DNA of 64,000 nucleotides from Rahnella inusitata (GCF_003263515.1 NZ_JYDE01000034.1:1-64000); one strand, 5' to 3'. Shown: positions 37,463 through 47,559, numbered from the stretch's first letter. Numbers and translations: made by a program. Notes: generated by a model not told the origin, from the letters alone.

Positions 37463-38854
37463 CTACTTTCTGCGCCAGGTGGTGCCTGCCGCGCCATCTT
37501 CCAGAACGATACCCATTTCATTCAGACGGTCACGCGCTTTATCCGCCATGCCCCAATCCTTGCTGGCGCGGGCATCGTTACGCTGTTTGATCAACGCTTC
37601 GATTTCAGCCACTTCGTCGTCGTTATCCGCCTGCGCACCGGATTTGAGGAACTGCTCAGGATCCTGCTCCAGCAAGCCGAGCACGCCAGCCAGCTGACGC
37701 AGTTCTGCCGCCATGCCATTGGCCGCCGCCATATCTTCGGTTTTCAGGCGGTTGATATCACGCGCCATATCGAACAACACCGAATAGGCTTCCGGCGTGT
37801 TGAAATCGTCGTCCATCGCCGCACGGAAGCGGGCGACAAACGCCTCACCACCGGCCGGTGTCGCAGTGGCGTCGGTGCCTCGCAGTGCGGTGTACAGACG
37901 CTCCATCGAGGTACGCGCCAGTTTCAGGTTCTCTTCGCTGTAGTTCAGCTGGCTGCGGTAATGGCCGGACATCAGGAAGTAACGCACGCTTTCAGCATCG
38001 TAATATTTCAGCACGTCGCGCACGGTGAAGAAGTTATCCAACGATTTAGACATCTTCTCGCGGTCGATCATCACCATGCCGGAGTGCATCCACGTATTCA
38101 CATACGGGCCGTCGTGTGCGCAGCTTGACTGAGCGATTTCGTTCTCATGGTGCGGGAACATCAGGTCAGAACCGCCGCCGTGGATATCAAAATGATCGCC
38201 CAGCTGTTTGCAGTTCATCGCCGAACATTCGATGTGCCAGCCCGGACGGCCTTCGCCCCACGGCGACGTCCAGCTCGGTTCACCCGGTTTGGACATTTTC
38301 CACAACACGAAGTCCATCGGATTACGTTTCACATTCGCTTCGACTTCCACGCGCGCGCCGGCCTGCAGCTGATCCAGATCCTGACGGGACAGCAAACCGT
38401 AGTCCGGATCGCTTTCGACCCAAAACATTACGTCGCCGTTCGACGCCACGTAAGCGTGGTCACGATCGATAAGCTTTTGCACGATTTCGATGATTTCATC
38501 AATGTGCTGTGTGGCACGCGGTTCAGAATCCGGCGGCAGAATGTTAAGTGCAGCGAAATCATTGTGCATTTCGGCGATCATACGATCAGTTAAGGCCGAG
38601 AAATGTTCGCCCTTCTCAGCCGCACGTTTGATGATCTTATCGTCGATATCGGTAATATTACGCACATATTTCAGGTCGTAGCCGAGGTAACGCAGGTAGC
38701 GCGATACCACGTCGAAAGACACAAAGGTGCGACCGTGGCCGATGTGACACAGGTCGTAAACAGTGATCCCACACACGTACATCCCGACTTTACCGGCATG
38801 AATTGGCTTGAATTCCTCTTTTTGGCGACTCAGGGTATTAAAAATCTTCAGCAT
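37463..38854 (-). CDS. cysS: Cysteinyl-tRNA synthetase CysS
   Basis: This 463-residue class I aminoacyl-tRNA synthetase charges tRNA(Cys). The HIGH motif appears as CHIGHGRTF and the KMSKS motif as [12 protein letters not shown]. Zinc-binding residues include the cysteine in YVCGITVYD, plus WHIECSAM and HHENEIAQS. The start [15 protein letters not shown] at 38854 matches E. coli (461 residues); an upstream in-frame extension of 29 residues lacks similarity. It is divergent from ppiB, as in E. coli. Confidence 0.98.
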   Translation of the reverse strand: MLKIFNTLSRQKEEFKPIHAGKVGMYVCGITVYDLCHIGHGRTFVSFDVVSRYLRYLGYDLKYVRNITDIDDKIIKRAAEKGEHFSALTDRMIAEMHNDFAALNILPPDSEPRATQHIDEIIEIVQKLIDRDHAYVASNGDVMFWVESDPDYGLLSRQDLDQLQAGARVEVEANVKRNPMDFVLWKMSKPGEPSWTSPWGEGRPGWHIECSAMNCKQLGDHFDIHGGGSDLMFPHHENEIAQSSCAHDGPYVNTWMHSGMVMIDREKMSKSLDNFFTVRDVLKYYDAESVRYFLMSGHYRSQLNYSEENLKLARTSMERLYTALRGTDATATPAGGEAFVARFRAAMDDDFNTPEAYSVLFDMARDINRLKTEDMAAANGMAAELRQLAGVLGLLEQDPEQFLKSGAQADNDDEVAEIEALIKQRNDARASKDWGMADKARDRLNEMGIVLEDGAAGTTWRRK

Positions 38855-39004
38855 CAGGCTATTCCGTGTGTTGGGCGTAGAAAATGATGGTTGTGCGCTT
38901 ACGCGACACTCCGGCTCATAATATAACGAAAACGCCTTCACCGAAACGGCATAAGGCCGCCGGACGGGCTTTAGTCATCACAAACCGTCTGCTGACGGCA
39001 ACTT

Positions 39005-39034
39005 TTGAGTTATGGTATAAGAAAAGGCTATAGT
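39005..39034 (+). promoter_or_regulatory. ppiB promoter
   Basis: TTGAGT (39005-39010) and TATAGT (39029-39034) are separated by 18 bp, about 48 bp before the ppiB start. Spacing and position fit a sigma-70 promoter. Confidence 0.65.
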
Positions 39035-39081
39035 AGCGACTCTTACTAAGAGCACACATCAACATAAGCAGGATGATTAAT

Positions 39082-39576
39082 ATGGTCACTTTCCACACCA
39101 ACCACGGCGACATCGTAGTAAAAACTTTTGCTGACAAAGCGCCCGTAACGGTTGAAAACTTCCTGAACTATTGCCGTAAAGGCTTCTATGACAACACGAT
39201 TTTCCACCGTGTTATCGACGGTTTCATGATTCAGGGCGGCGGTTTTGAGCCAGGCATGAACCAGAAAAATACTGATGCTCAGATTAAAAACGAAGCAGAC
39301 AACGGCCTTAAAAACACCAAAGGCACGCTGGCGATGGCACGTACCAACGATCCGCACTCTGCCACTGCACAGTTCTTCATCAACGTGACTGACAACGACT
39401 TCCTGAACCATAGCGGCAAAAACGCGCAAGGTTGGGGCTACTGCGTATTCGCAGAAGTGGTTGAAGGTCAGGACGTGGTTGATGCGATCAGAGCGGTCAA
39501 AACCGGTCGCAGCGGCATGCATCAGGACGTTCCAAAAGAAGATGTTGTGATCAAAAGCGTCACAGTCAGCGAATAA
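39082..39576 (+). CDS. ppiB: Peptidyl-prolyl isomerase B (cytoplasmic cyclophilin)
   Basis: This 164-residue cyclophilin-type isomerase speeds proline cis-trans isomerisation during folding in the cytoplasm; no signal peptide is present. The active site is visible in [16 protein letters not shown] (catalytic arginine) and [10 protein letters not shown]. The ATG at 39082 is preferred to one three codons earlier because AGGA lies about eight bases before it and the length then equals E. coli PpiB. lpxH follows 11 bp downstream in the same operon. Confidence 0.97.
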   Translation: MVTFHTNHGDIVVKTFADKAPVTVENFLNYCRKGFYDNTIFHRVIDGFMIQGGGFEPGMNQKNTDAQIKNEADNGLKNTKGTLAMARTNDPHSATAQFFINVTDNDFLNHSGKNAQGWGYCVFAEVVEGQDVVDAIRAVKTGRSGMHQDVPKEDVVIKSVTVSE

Positions 39577-39587
39577 TTAACGTCGGG

Positions 39588-40310
39588 ATGACCACGTTTT
39601 TTATCGCAGATATTCATCTTTGCGCACAGGAACCGGCAATTACTGCCGGTTTTCTGCGTTTTCTGCGCGAAGATGCGCCGCAGGCCGACGCGCTGTACAT
39701 TCTCGGGGATTTATTCGAAGCCTGGATTGGTGACGATGATCCTGAGCCGTTACACGCGCAAATCGCTGCGGCGTTAAACCAACTTCATCAGCAAGGCGTG
39801 CCCTGTTTCTTCATCCACGGCAACCGCGATTTTCTGCTCGGCAGACGTTTCGCGCGCGACAGCCTGATGACGCTGCTGCCGGAAAAGAAAGTCCTCGAAC
39901 TTTATGGTCGCCGCGTGCTGATCCTGCACGGTGACACACTGTGTACCGATGATATCTCCTATCAGAACTTCCGCAAGAAAGTGCATAATCCGCTGATCCA
40001 AAAGCTGTTCCTGATGTTGCCGCTGAAATGGCGTCTTGGCATTGCCGCCAAAATGCGCGCCAACAGCAAAGCCTCGAATCAGGGAAAATCGCTGGCGATT
40101 ATGGATGTGAATCCTCAGGCAGTGGTCAGCGAAATGCAGGCGGCAGGCGTTGAATGGATGATTCACGGCCACACTCATCGTCCCGCTGTCCACGACGTGC
40201 CGCTCGGTGAGAAAACCGGCCACCGCGTCGTGTTAGGCGCATGGCACGAAGAGGGATCGATGGTCAAAGTGACTGCCGAAAACGTGGAGCTGATCAGCTT
40301 CCCGTTTTAA
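39588..40310 (+). CDS. lpxH: UDP-2,3-diacylglucosamine diphosphatase LpxH
   Basis: This 240-residue calcineurin-like Mn2+ phosphoesterase forms lipid X from UDP-2,3-diacylglucosamine in lipid A synthesis, peripherally at the inner membrane. All metal motifs are visible in order: [27 protein letters not shown] and HGHTHRP. Length equals E. coli LpxH. It follows ppiB by 11 bp. Its 3' end overlaps the convergent miaE end by 17 bp. Confidence 0.97.
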   Translation: MTTFFIADIHLCAQEPAITAGFLRFLREDAPQADALYILGDLFEAWIGDDDPEPLHAQIAAALNQLHQQGVPCFFIHGNRDFLLGRRFARDSLMTLLPEKKVLELYGRRVLILHGDTLCTDDISYQNFRKKVHNPLIQKLFLMLPLKWRLGIAAKMRANSKASNQGKSLAIMDVNPQAVVSEMQAAGVEWMIHGHTHRPAVHDVPLGEKTGHRVVLGAWHEEGSMVKVTAENVELISFPF

Positions 40311-40926
40311 GACTGCACACGGGTGTTCCGCTGTGAAAGCGGAACTGCTCATCAGGCGACAAAATTAATTCCGCTTCAATCCTCCCGAAAAACTCCACCC
40401 GTTCGCTGATATCCGTACCGGCATACTGCTCCGCAAGCGCCAGATAATCGGCGAAGTGCCGTGATTCCGAGCGCAAAAGCGACGTATAAAAACGCGACAA
40501 CGTTTCATCCAGATGTGGTGCGATTTTAGCGAAACGCTCGCAGGAACGCGCCTCGATGTAGGCGCCGATAATCAGCCGGTCCACCAGAATGTTCAAATCG
40601 TCGTGATGCCGGGTGTGTTTGATCATTCCGCTGGCGTAGCGCGACGGCGAAAGCTGGGTGTAGGTGACATTCCGCTTTTGCATGATTTCCACCACCTGTT
40701 CGAAATGGTGCAACTCTTCACGCGCCAGCCGCGCTGCGCAAAATAATAATTCGGTACGATCGAGATATTTGGTCATCAGGCTCATCGCCGTGGCCGCCGC
40801 CTTCTTTTCACAGTTGGCGTGGTCAATCAGCATCACCGCCTGATTTTCCAGCGCAACATCCACCCACAAAGCCGGTGTTTCACAGTGCAGAAAATCATAA
40901 ATCGGTGCCAGTAAAGCCTGCGTCAT
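40294..40926 (-). CDS. miaE: tRNA-(ms2io6A)-hydroxylase MiaE
   Basis: This 210-residue non-haem diiron oxygenase hydroxylates the isopentenyl group of ms2i6A at position 37 of tRNAs that read UNN codons. The ferritin-like carboxylate ligands are visible: [10 protein letters not shown] (ExxH), [13 protein letters not shown] and [10 protein letters not shown] (second ExxH). MiaE is known from Salmonella and other enterobacteria but is absent from E. coli K-12. It fills the gap between lpxH and purE here. The 3' end overlaps lpxH by 17 bp, tail to tail. The ATG lies at 40926. Confidence 0.93.
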   Translation of the reverse strand: MTQALLAPIYDFLHCETPALWVDVALENQAVMLIDHANCEKKAAATAMSLMTKYLDRTELLFCAARLAREELHHFEQVVEIMQKRNVTYTQLSPSRYASGMIKHTRHHDDLNILVDRLIIGAYIEARSCERFAKIAPHLDETLSRFYTSLLRSESRHFADYLALAEQYAGTDISERVEFFGRIEAELILSPDEQFRFHSGTPVCSLKTGS

Positions 40927-41021
40927 AAATCAGTTTCCCGTCGGGTAAGCTAAAAATAGTGTGGCTGGGATTATACAAATCTGCCGACAACTTCTCAGCA
41001 AAAAAGCACGGTTCTGCGGCG

Positions 41022-41059
41022 ACGCAACCGTTTTCCTTGCTTCATGAGCGTGATATCAT
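41022..41059 (+). promoter_or_regulatory. purEK promoter with PurR operator
   Basis: ACGCAACCGTTTTCCT (41022-41037) is, as I recall it, identical to the E. coli purEK PurR box. A -10 box TATCAT lies at 41054-41059, 17 bp after TTTTCC (41031-41036), so the repressor would cover the -35 region. Confidence 0.9.
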
Positions 41060-41124
41060 TTGCGCCCTCTCCGCCAGAACCTGTCCTCTGGCGATGCTTG
41101 CATAATCACAGGAGCTATACAGAC

Positions 41125-41634
41125 ATGTCATCCAACGTTACCCCGGCAAAAATCGCCATCGTTATGGGGTCTAAAAGTGACTGGGCGACCATGCAGTTCG
41201 CCGCCGAAGTGCTCACAACGCTGAATATTCCTTTCCATGTCGATATCGTCTCCGCTCACCGCACCCCGGACAAATTGTTCACCTTTGCAGAACAAGCTTC
41301 GGCCAACGGGTTTGATGTAATCATCGCAGGCGCAGGCGGCGCGGCGCATCTGCCGGGCATGCTGGCCGCGAAAACGCTGGTGCCGGTGCTGGGCGTACCG
41401 GTGCAAAGTGCTGCGCTGAGCGGCATCGACAGCCTGTATTCCATCGTACAAATGCCTCGCGGTATTCCGGTGGGTACGCTGGCAATCGGCAAAGCGGGCG
41501 CCGCAAACGCCGCCCTGCTGGCCGCACAAATTCTGGCGCTGCACGATACGCAAATCAGCAAAAATCTGGCCGCATGGCGTCAGGCGCAAACCGATGAAGT
41601 CCTGAATAACCCCGACCCGCGGGAGGAAGCATGA
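41125..41634 (+). CDS. purE: N5-CAIR mutase PurE
   Basis: This 169-residue cytoplasmic enzyme rearranges N5-CAIR to CAIR in purine synthesis. The class I PurE signature is visible: [11 protein letters not shown] near the start, [10 protein letters not shown] with the catalytic histidine, and [10 protein letters not shown] in the active-site loop. The ATG at 41125 follows CAGGAG and gives exactly the E. coli length; a longer in-frame start lies inside the promoter. It overlaps purK by four bases (ATGA), so the two are translationally coupled. Confidence 0.98.
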   Translation: MSSNVTPAKIAIVMGSKSDWATMQFAAEVLTTLNIPFHVDIVSAHRTPDKLFTFAEQASANGFDVIIAGAGGAAHLPGMLAAKTLVPVLGVPVQSAALSGIDSLYSIVQMPRGIPVGTLAIGKAGAANAALLAAQILALHDTQISKNLAAWRQAQTDEVLNNPDPREEA

Positions 41635-42695
41635 AACCGGTCTGCGTTCTCGGAAACGGTCAGTTAGGCAGAATGCTGCGTCAGGCGGGCGAACCGCTGG
41701 GGATCGCCGTCTATCCGGTAGGTCTGGATGCCGAGCCGGAAGCCGTGCCTTATCAGCAAAGCGTGATCACCGCTGAAATTGAACGCTGGCCTGAAACCGC
41801 GCTGACCCGCGAACTCGCGACGCACACGGCGTTCGTCAACCGCGATATTTTCCCACGTCTGGCCGATCGTCTGACGCAAAAGCAGCTGCTGGACCAGCTC
41901 GGGCTGGCCACCGCCCCCTGGCAGTTACTGGCCGATGAAGCCGAATGGCCGCAGATTTTCTCACAGCTCGGTGAACTGGCGATTGTAAAACGTCGCGTCG
42001 GCGGTTATGACGGTCGCGGCCAATGGCGTCTGCGTGCAGGCGAAGAAACGACATTGCCGAAAGACTGCTACGGCGAATGCATCGTCGAGCAGGGCATCAA
42101 TTTTTCCGGCGAAGTGTCGCTGGTCGGGGCGCGCGGTCACGACGGTAAAACGGTCTTTTATCCGCTCACCCACAATTTGCATCAGGACGGTATTCTGCGC
42201 ACCAGCGTGGCGCTGCCGGAGCCCGACGCCGCCCTGCAACAGCTGGCGGAAAGTATGCTGTCGGCAATCCTTAATGAACTCAATTATGTCGGCGTGATGG
42301 CGATGGAGTGTTTTGTGGTCAGCGAAGGTTTGTTGATCAACGAACTGGCCCCACGCGTACACAACAGCGGGCACTGGACGCAAAACGGCGCATCTTACAA
42401 CCAGTTTGAAATGCACCTGCGGGCGATCCTCGGCCTGCCGCTGCCGAAACCTGTCGTCAGTACGCCGTCGGTGATGGTCAATCTGATTGGTACGGATGTC
42501 GCTACGCAGTGGCTCAGCCTGCCACTAGTGAACCTGCACTGGTACGAGAAAGAAGTACGCCCCGGACGTAAAGTCGGACACCTAAATCTCAACGACGCCA
42601 GTGCCAGCCTGCTGAAAGATAATCTGACCGCACTGATCCCGATGCTGCCGCAAGAGTATGCCAGCGGTATCGAATGGGCGATTGAGAAGCTTTGA
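41631..42695 (+). CDS. purK: N5-CAIR synthetase PurK
   Basis: This 354-residue ATP-grasp enzyme carboxylates AIR to N5-CAIR using ATP and bicarbonate. It begins [17 protein letters not shown], a nucleotide-binding start. It also has the ATP-grasp segments [15 protein letters not shown] and [15 protein letters not shown]. Length matches E. coli (355). It is the second gene of purEK and converges with ybbP. Confidence 0.97.
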   Translation: MKPVCVLGNGQLGRMLRQAGEPLGIAVYPVGLDAEPEAVPYQQSVITAEIERWPETALTRELATHTAFVNRDIFPRLADRLTQKQLLDQLGLATAPWQLLADEAEWPQIFSQLGELAIVKRRVGGYDGRGQWRLRAGEETTLPKDCYGECIVEQGINFSGEVSLVGARGHDGKTVFYPLTHNLHQDGILRTSVALPEPDAALQQLAESMLSAILNELNYVGVMAMECFVVSEGLLINELAPRVHNSGHWTQNGASYNQFEMHLRAILGLPLPKPVVSTPSVMVNLIGTDVATQWLSLPLVNLHWYEKEVRPGRKVGHLNLNDASASLLKDNLTALIPMLPQEYASGIEWAIEKL

Positions 42696-42701
42696 CGTTC
42701 C

Positions 42702-42731
42702 AGCACCCTGCCCTGCGAAGGGGAGGGTGCT
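42702..42731. terminator. Inverted repeat between purK and ybbP
   Basis: AGCACCCT-G-CCCT pairs with AGGG-G-AGGGTGCT around GCGA: two stems of eight and four pairs flank a G-G mismatch. There is no T run on either strand, so its efficiency as an intrinsic terminator is uncertain. Confidence 0.6.
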
Positions 42732-42737
42732 TAAAAA

Positions 42738-45170
42738 CTACGAATCGTATTGCCTGAACAACGCCCTTCCCCGCAGCAACCGCACACCCAGCCAGCCGCC
42801 ACAGACCGAGAGCAGCAGCGCGCTGACTGCCGGCACAGCAATCCACATCAGGTAATTCGGCTCCCAGGGGAAATCGAACACTTTGCGCTGTAACAGCCAT
42901 AATGCCGCCTCCGCCCCGATGGCTGCCGCGATACCGGCGACCAGCCCAAGTACCGCGAACTCACACCACAGCGTGCGATGCAGCATCTTTTTGCTGGCGC
43001 CGAGCGTGCGATAAACGATCAGCTCCTGACGGCGCTGGCGCATCCCAATCTGAATTTGTGCCAGCAACAGCAGGCCGCCACACAACATCACCAGAATCAC
43101 CATCACTTCCAGCGCCCTGCTCACCTGCTGCAAAACCTGTCCAACCTGACGCAAAATCGAGCCGATATCCATCATGCTGACCGTCGGGAACTGGCGGTTG
43201 AACTGCGTGATCGTGCTGTCATCGCCGTGATAGCGGAAGCTGGTTAGCCAGCTTTGCGGCTGGCCGTCGAGCGCGCCCGGCGGGAAGATGAAGTAGAAGT
43301 TCGGTTTCAGACTGTCCCAGTCGACTTTGCGCAGACTGGTAATTTTGGCGCTGAAATCCTGTGTATCACCGTTGAAGGTCACGGTATCGCCGAGCTTCAC
43401 GCCCAGACGCCCCGCCAGCCCTTCGTCGATCGACACTTCACCGGCTTTCGGTGGCCCGTTGCCTGCGACCAGCGGATTGTGATCCGGCAGGCCCTGCATC
43501 CACGTCAGGTTCAACTCACGGTTGACCGCCTCACCGGCCGCATCATCAGGTTTGATGATGTCAGTGGCAATCTGGTCGTTAATTTTGGTCAGACGCACAC
43601 GCACGATCGGATAGAAGGTTTCCGGCTCGGCTTTATGCTGATGCAGGAAATCCGTCACCTGCGGGATTTGCTCTTTGGTGATGTTGAGCAGGAAATAATT
43701 CGGACTGTCAGGCGGCAGCTGTTGCTCCCAGCGGTCCAGCAAGTCTCCGCGCATCACCAGCAGCAAGGCCAGCAACATAAATGACATCGAGAACGCCGCC
43801 AGCTGGCTCAGCGTCACCCACGGCTGGCGCAGCAGACGATTCACAGCCAGACGCAGCGGTAGCTGGCGGAACGTCAGGCGGCGCAGTAATAACAGCGCGC
43901 CCCAGCCGATAATCCCCAGCAACAATGACAGCACCAGCACGCCCGCCAGCAGTGACCAGAGCAGCGAACTTCCGCCCATCAGCGCCGCCAGCAGACCGAC
44001 GACCACCAGCACCATCACCGGCAGGAAATAGCGCAGCGGCCAGACGTTGGCGACCACGTCGTTACGCAACACGCGCAGCGGCTGAGTCGCCAGCAGCTGG
44101 CGGTATGGCCGGATGCCGATCAGAAACGAGATCACCACCATCGCGCCCATCGACCACACCCACGGCCAGACGCCAGCGGGCGGAAGCGCCGCGGGCAGAA
44201 CCGGTGCCAGTACCTTCATCAGCCCTGCTTCAAACGCCAGCCCGACCAGACTGCCGCAAATGCCTGCCAACACCATCACGGCTATCCACTGGCCGATAAT
44301 CAGTCGGCGCAGCGCCTTCTTCCCCGCGCCGAGCGTTTTGAGCACCGCCACCAGATCGTAACGGCTGCGGCAATAATGCCCCATCGATACGGCAATCGCG
44401 GCAATCGACAACATTAGCGTCAGCAATGCCGAGAGCGTGAGGAACTGCTGGGAACGTTGCAGAGATTTGCCCAGCGCGCCGTCAGAATCTTCCATGCCGG
44501 TCCAGCGCTGGTCGGGTTTCAGCAATCCTTTAATGGCGTCGCCGTAGCTCTGAATTGCCTCAGGCGTTCCGGCAAACATATAGCGATAGGTCAGCCGGCT
44601 GCCCGGCTGGACTGCGCCGGTTTTTGGCACATCTTCCAGATTCATGATGACGCGCGGAGCCGTCTGGAACGGATTAAAGCCCGAGTCCGGTTCCTGCACA
44701 ATCACTCCGGCAATTTTCAGTGTGGAATCGCCGACGTCCAGATTGTCGCCCACTTTCACGTTCAGCAATGCCAGCAGACGCGGGGCAACCAGCACGGTGC
44801 CCGGTTCCGGTTTCAGCCCCGCCGGTTCAGTCTGTAATGCGCCGTACAAGGGGTAGGCCAGATCGGTGGCTTTCACCGACGCCAGTTGCGGTGTGTTCTC
44901 AGCGAAGGTCATGGTCATGAAAGAGAGCTGGCGGCTGACCTTCAGCCCCTGCTTTTCCGCGTCCTGCAACCAGGCTTCGGTGATGGGATGGGCCGATCGC
45001 AAAACGCGGTCACCGACGATAAACTCGCGGCTTTGCTGGCTCAGCCCTTTATCCATACGGTCACTGATACTGCCGAGCGCCAGCACGCAGGCCACCGCCA
45101 GCGTCAGTGCCAGCCAGACGATCAGCAACGAAGGCGAACGCCATTCACGCCAGAACCATCGCCAGATCAT
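42738..45170 (-). CDS. ybbP: ABC transporter permease YbbP
   Basis: This 810-residue inner-membrane protein has the FtsX/MacB-type layout duplicated: an N-terminal helix (MIWRWFWREWRSPSLLIVW), a large periplasmic domain, groups of helices at about 255-360 and 380-500, a second periplasmic domain, and four C-terminal helices. It pairs with the ATPase YbbA, whose gene overlaps it by four bases (ATGA). Such type VII complexes act on periplasmic or membrane substrates; the substrate of YbbAP is not certain, though lipid-linked products and TesA have been suggested. The ATG at 45170 follows GGGAGGAAG. Confidence 0.94.
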   Translation of the reverse strand: MIWRWFWREWRSPSLLIVWLALTLAVACVLALGSISDRMDKGLSQQSREFIVGDRVLRSAHPITEAWLQDAEKQGLKVSRQLSFMTMTFAENTPQLASVKATDLAYPLYGALQTEPAGLKPEPGTVLVAPRLLALLNVKVGDNLDVGDSTLKIAGVIVQEPDSGFNPFQTAPRVIMNLEDVPKTGAVQPGSRLTYRYMFAGTPEAIQSYGDAIKGLLKPDQRWTGMEDSDGALGKSLQRSQQFLTLSALLTLMLSIAAIAVSMGHYCRSRYDLVAVLKTLGAGKKALRRLIIGQWIAVMVLAGICGSLVGLAFEAGLMKVLAPVLPAALPPAGVWPWVWSMGAMVVISFLIGIRPYRQLLATQPLRVLRNDVVANVWPLRYFLPVMVLVVVGLLAALMGGSSLLWSLLAGVLVLSLLLGIIGWGALLLLRRLTFRQLPLRLAVNRLLRQPWVTLSQLAAFSMSFMLLALLLVMRGDLLDRWEQQLPPDSPNYFLLNITKEQIPQVTDFLHQHKAEPETFYPIVRVRLTKINDQIATDIIKPDDAAGEAVNRELNLTWMQGLPDHNPLVAGNGPPKAGEVSIDEGLAGRLGVKLGDTVTFNGDTQDFSAKITSLRKVDWDSLKPNFYFIFPPGALDGQPQSWLTSFRYHGDDSTITQFNRQFPTVSMMDIGSILRQVGQVLQQVSRALEVMVILVMLCGGLLLLAQIQIGMRQRRQELIVYRTLGASKKMLHRTLWCEFAVLGLVAGIAAAIGAEAALWLLQRKVFDFPWEPNYLMWIAVPAVSALLLSVCGGWLGVRLLRGRALFRQYDS

Positions 45171-45853
45171 GCTTCCTCCCACAACTTACCGTCACGCAGA
45201 CGCAGACGCCGCTGGCAGCGCGCGGCCAGTTGCTCGTCATGAGTGACCAGAATCAACGTGGTGGCCGCATCGCGGTTCAGCGAGAACAAGAGATCGACGA
45301 TACGCTCACCGGTGGCGCGATCCAGATTGCCGGTTGGTTCATCGGCGAACAGTAATTTCGGCTTGCCGATAAACGCCCGCGCCAGCGCGACACGCTGCTG
45401 CTCGCCGCCGGAAAGTTGTGCCGGAAGATGATGCAAACGCCCGCCCAGCCCGAGACTTTCCAGCAACTGCACCGCCTGCTGACGGCTGTTGCTGTCACTT
45501 TCACCGCGCAGCAACGCCGGAAGCTGTACGTTTTCCAGCGCGTTCAGCGTCGGCACCAGCATGAAGGACTGAAACACAAAGCCGACATTTTTCGCCCGTA
45601 GCGCGGCGCGGCCTTCTTCGTTAAGCGAACGGAGAGATTTGCCGAGCAGCACCACGTCGCCGCTGGTGCCGTCGTCCAGCCCGGCGAGAATTCCCAGTAA
45701 CGTGGATTTGCCGGAACCGGACTCGCCGATCAGCGCAATTGTCTGCGCCGGTTTGACAACCAGCTCCACACCGGACAGGATGGTTAGCTGTCCTTCACCC
45801 TGACCGACGTGCTTATTAAGATGATGAACTTCAAGAACGTTTTCCGCTGGCAT
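45167..45853 (-). CDS. ybbA: ABC transporter ATP-binding protein YbbA
   Basis: This 228-residue cytoplasmic ATPase belongs to the LolD/MacB group. Motifs: Walker A GESGSGKST, Q-loop VFQSFMLVP, signature LSGGEQQRVALARA, Walker B LLFADEPTGNLD and the H-switch in VTHDEQLAA. It overlaps ybbP by four bases and energises it. Its start lies inside the 5' end of the oppositely oriented tesA gene (33-bp overlap), an arrangement also found in E. coli. Confidence 0.96.
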   Translation of the reverse strand: MPAENVLEVHHLNKHVGQGEGQLTILSGVELVVKPAQTIALIGESGSGKSTLLGILAGLDDGTSGDVVLLGKSLRSLNEEGRAALRAKNVGFVFQSFMLVPTLNALENVQLPALLRGESDSNSRQQAVQLLESLGLGGRLHHLPAQLSGGEQQRVALARAFIGKPKLLFADEPTGNLDRATGERIVDLLFSLNRDAATTLILVTHDEQLAARCQRRLRLRDGKLWEEA

Positions 45854-46453
45854 CTCCCCTTCCTTATGTTGTTAGGATTATTGAGTTTTCGCGCCGTTGC
45901 TGCTGATAACTTGCTGATTATTGGCGACAGTTTAAGTGCTGTCTATCGCCTTCCGGTAGCCGAATCCTGGCCGTCACTGCTGAATAACAAATGGCAAAAA
46001 GAGGGGAATAAACCCACCATTATTAACGCCAGCATCAGCGGCGATACCGCCGAACAAGGGCTGGCGCGACTGTCTGCGCTGCTGCAACAACATCACCCGC
46101 GCTGGGTGCTGATTGAACTGGGCGCCAACGACGGGTTGCGGGGATTCCCGCCACAAACTATTTCCCAAACGCTGACGCAGATTATCAGCCAGATAAAGCA
46201 GGCCGATGCCCAACCGCTGCTGATGCAAATTCGCCTGCCGCCAAACTATGGCCGCCGCTACGGTGATGCGTTCTACGCCATCTATCCCGCGCTGGCGAAG
46301 CAGGAAAATGTGCCGCTGGTGCCGTTCTTTATGGAACAGGTCGCCGCGAAGCCGGAATGGATGCAGGACGACGGTTTACATCCTGCGCTGGCCGCTCAGC
46401 CGTTTATCGCCGACTGGATGGCTGAGAAACTCGCCCCGCTGCTGAGCAATTAG
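45821..46453 (+). CDS. tesA: Periplasmic acyl-CoA thioesterase/lysophospholipase TesA
   Basis: This 210-residue SGNH hydrolase hydrolyses acyl thioesters and lysophospholipids in the periplasm. A signal peptide (MMNFKNVFRWHLPFLMLLG, cleaved near AVA-AD) precedes the GDSL block, with catalytic Ser about 37 in IGDSLSAVYR. The oxyanion residues are in SISGDT and GANDGLRG, and the Asp/His pair is in DDGLHPAL. The start at M45821 matches E. coli TesA; four extra upstream codons exist. The first 33 bp overlap the ybbA start on the other strand. Confidence 0.96.
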   Translation: MMNFKNVFRWHLPFLMLLGLLSFRAVAADNLLIIGDSLSAVYRLPVAESWPSLLNNKWQKEGNKPTIINASISGDTAEQGLARLSALLQQHHPRWVLIELGANDGLRGFPPQTISQTLTQIISQIKQADAQPLLMQIRLPPNYGRRYGDAFYAIYPALAKQENVPLVPFFMEQVAAKPEWMQDDGLHPALAAQPFIADWMAEKLAPLLSN

Positions 46454-46574
46454 GTTTAAAATACGATAAATAAAATAATACCGGGACGTGAGTAAAACCA
46501 AGACGTTACCTTTTTCACCCGACTCCCTAGTAAATCACAGCTATAAAAAATAGGGACACCTCACAGGTAAAGTT

Positions 46575-47351
46575 ATGCAAAAAGCAGTATTAATCACCGG
46601 TTGTTCGAGCGGTATCGGGCTGGTGGCGGCGCAGGATTTGCGCAGTCGTGGTTATCGGGTTCTGGCCGCATGCCGGAAAGCGCAGGATATTGACACACTG
46701 GAGCAGATGGGTTTTGAGACCGTACAGTTAGATCTCGATGATGAACACAGCGTTGCTCAGGCCGCTGCCGAAGTCATCGCGTTAACCGGCAACCGCCTGT
46801 ATGGCCTGTTTAACAACGCCGGATATGGCGTTTACGGCCCGCTGAACAGTATCAGCCGGGCGCAGTTTGAGAAGCAGTTTTCCACCAACCTGTTCGGCAC
46901 CCATCAGCTGACGCAGCTTTTGCTTCCCGCCATGTTGCCGCACGGCGAGGGGCGTATCATCCAGACAAGCTCAGTGATGGGGCTGATTACCACGCCGCGC
47001 CGTGGCGTTTATGCCGCGAGTAAATTCGCGCTGGAAGCCTGGTCCGATACGCTGCGCATGGAGTTGCATGGCACGGGCATTCAGGTCAGCCTTATTGAAC
47101 CCGGTCCACTGAGCAGTAACTTCACCGCCAATGTGAATCAATCACAGGCCGACCAGCCGGTGGAAAATCCGGGGATCGCGCAACGTTTTACGCTCAAGCC
47201 GGAAGCAGTTTTGCCTAAACTGCACCATGCTTTAGAAAATCCGCGCGCACGCCTGCGTTATCCGGTCACGCTGGTCGCCCATGCACTGACCGTGCTGAAA
47301 CGTCTTTTGCCAGGCCGCTTGCTGGATAAAATTTTACGTGGAAACAGTTAA
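46575..47351 (+). CDS. ybbO: Short-chain dehydrogenase YbbO
   Basis: This 258-residue NADP-type short-chain dehydrogenase/reductase has the cofactor loop TGCSSGIG at residues 8-15, NNAG near 84, and the catalytic Ser and Tyr-x-x-x-Lys in TSSVMGLI and YAASKFAL. E. coli YbbO can reduce aldehydes, including long-chain ones; the physiological substrate is unclear. It lies downstream of tesA as in E. coli, 121 bp away. The protein starts directly at the cofactor domain, shorter at the N-terminus than some E. coli annotations. Confidence 0.93.
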   Translation: MQKAVLITGCSSGIGLVAAQDLRSRGYRVLAACRKAQDIDTLEQMGFETVQLDLDDEHSVAQAAAEVIALTGNRLYGLFNNAGYGVYGPLNSISRAQFEKQFSTNLFGTHQLTQLLLPAMLPHGEGRIIQTSSVMGLITTPRRGVYAASKFALEAWSDTLRMELHGTGIQVSLIEPGPLSSNFTANVNQSQADQPVENPGIAQRFTLKPEAVLPKLHHALENPRARLRYPVTLVAHALTVLKRLLPGRLLDKILRGNS

Positions 47352-47360
47352 GTAAAGTCT

Positions 47361-47397
47361 GATGGGGTTGAAGCCGCTAATGCCCGCCCCCATCTGT
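47361..47397 (+). terminator. Possible terminator after ybbO
   Basis: GATGGGG pairs with CCCCATC across a 20-base loop, then TGTTTATT. The loop is long, so this is tentative. Confidence 0.4.
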
Positions 47398-47426
47398 TTA
47401 TTAATACTTTAAATTTACACACCCAA

Positions 47427-47543
47427 AAATAATTTGAGTTGCAGGAAGGCGGCAAGCGCATGAATCCACGGGAGCTTAGATAACTAAGTACCCAGGGTGA
47501 ATGAACGCAGCCAACCCATTTGCAGCTCGAAGTATGAAGGGTA
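47427..47543. repeat. Dispersed enterobacterial repeat, copy 1
   Basis: About 117 bp with imperfect terminal inverted repeats: TTTGAGTTGCAGGAAGGCGG near the left end mirrors TGCAGCTCGAAGTATGAAGG near the right end, with a central GGGAGCTTAG...CTAAGTACCC. It resembles a short palindromic repeat that I recall as common between genes in Serratia, Yersinia and Rahnella. It ends directly before the cnoX ribosome-binding region. A second, diverged copy lies near 54.0 kb. Confidence 0.75.
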
Positions 47544-47559
47544 GCGAGAGAACGAATTC

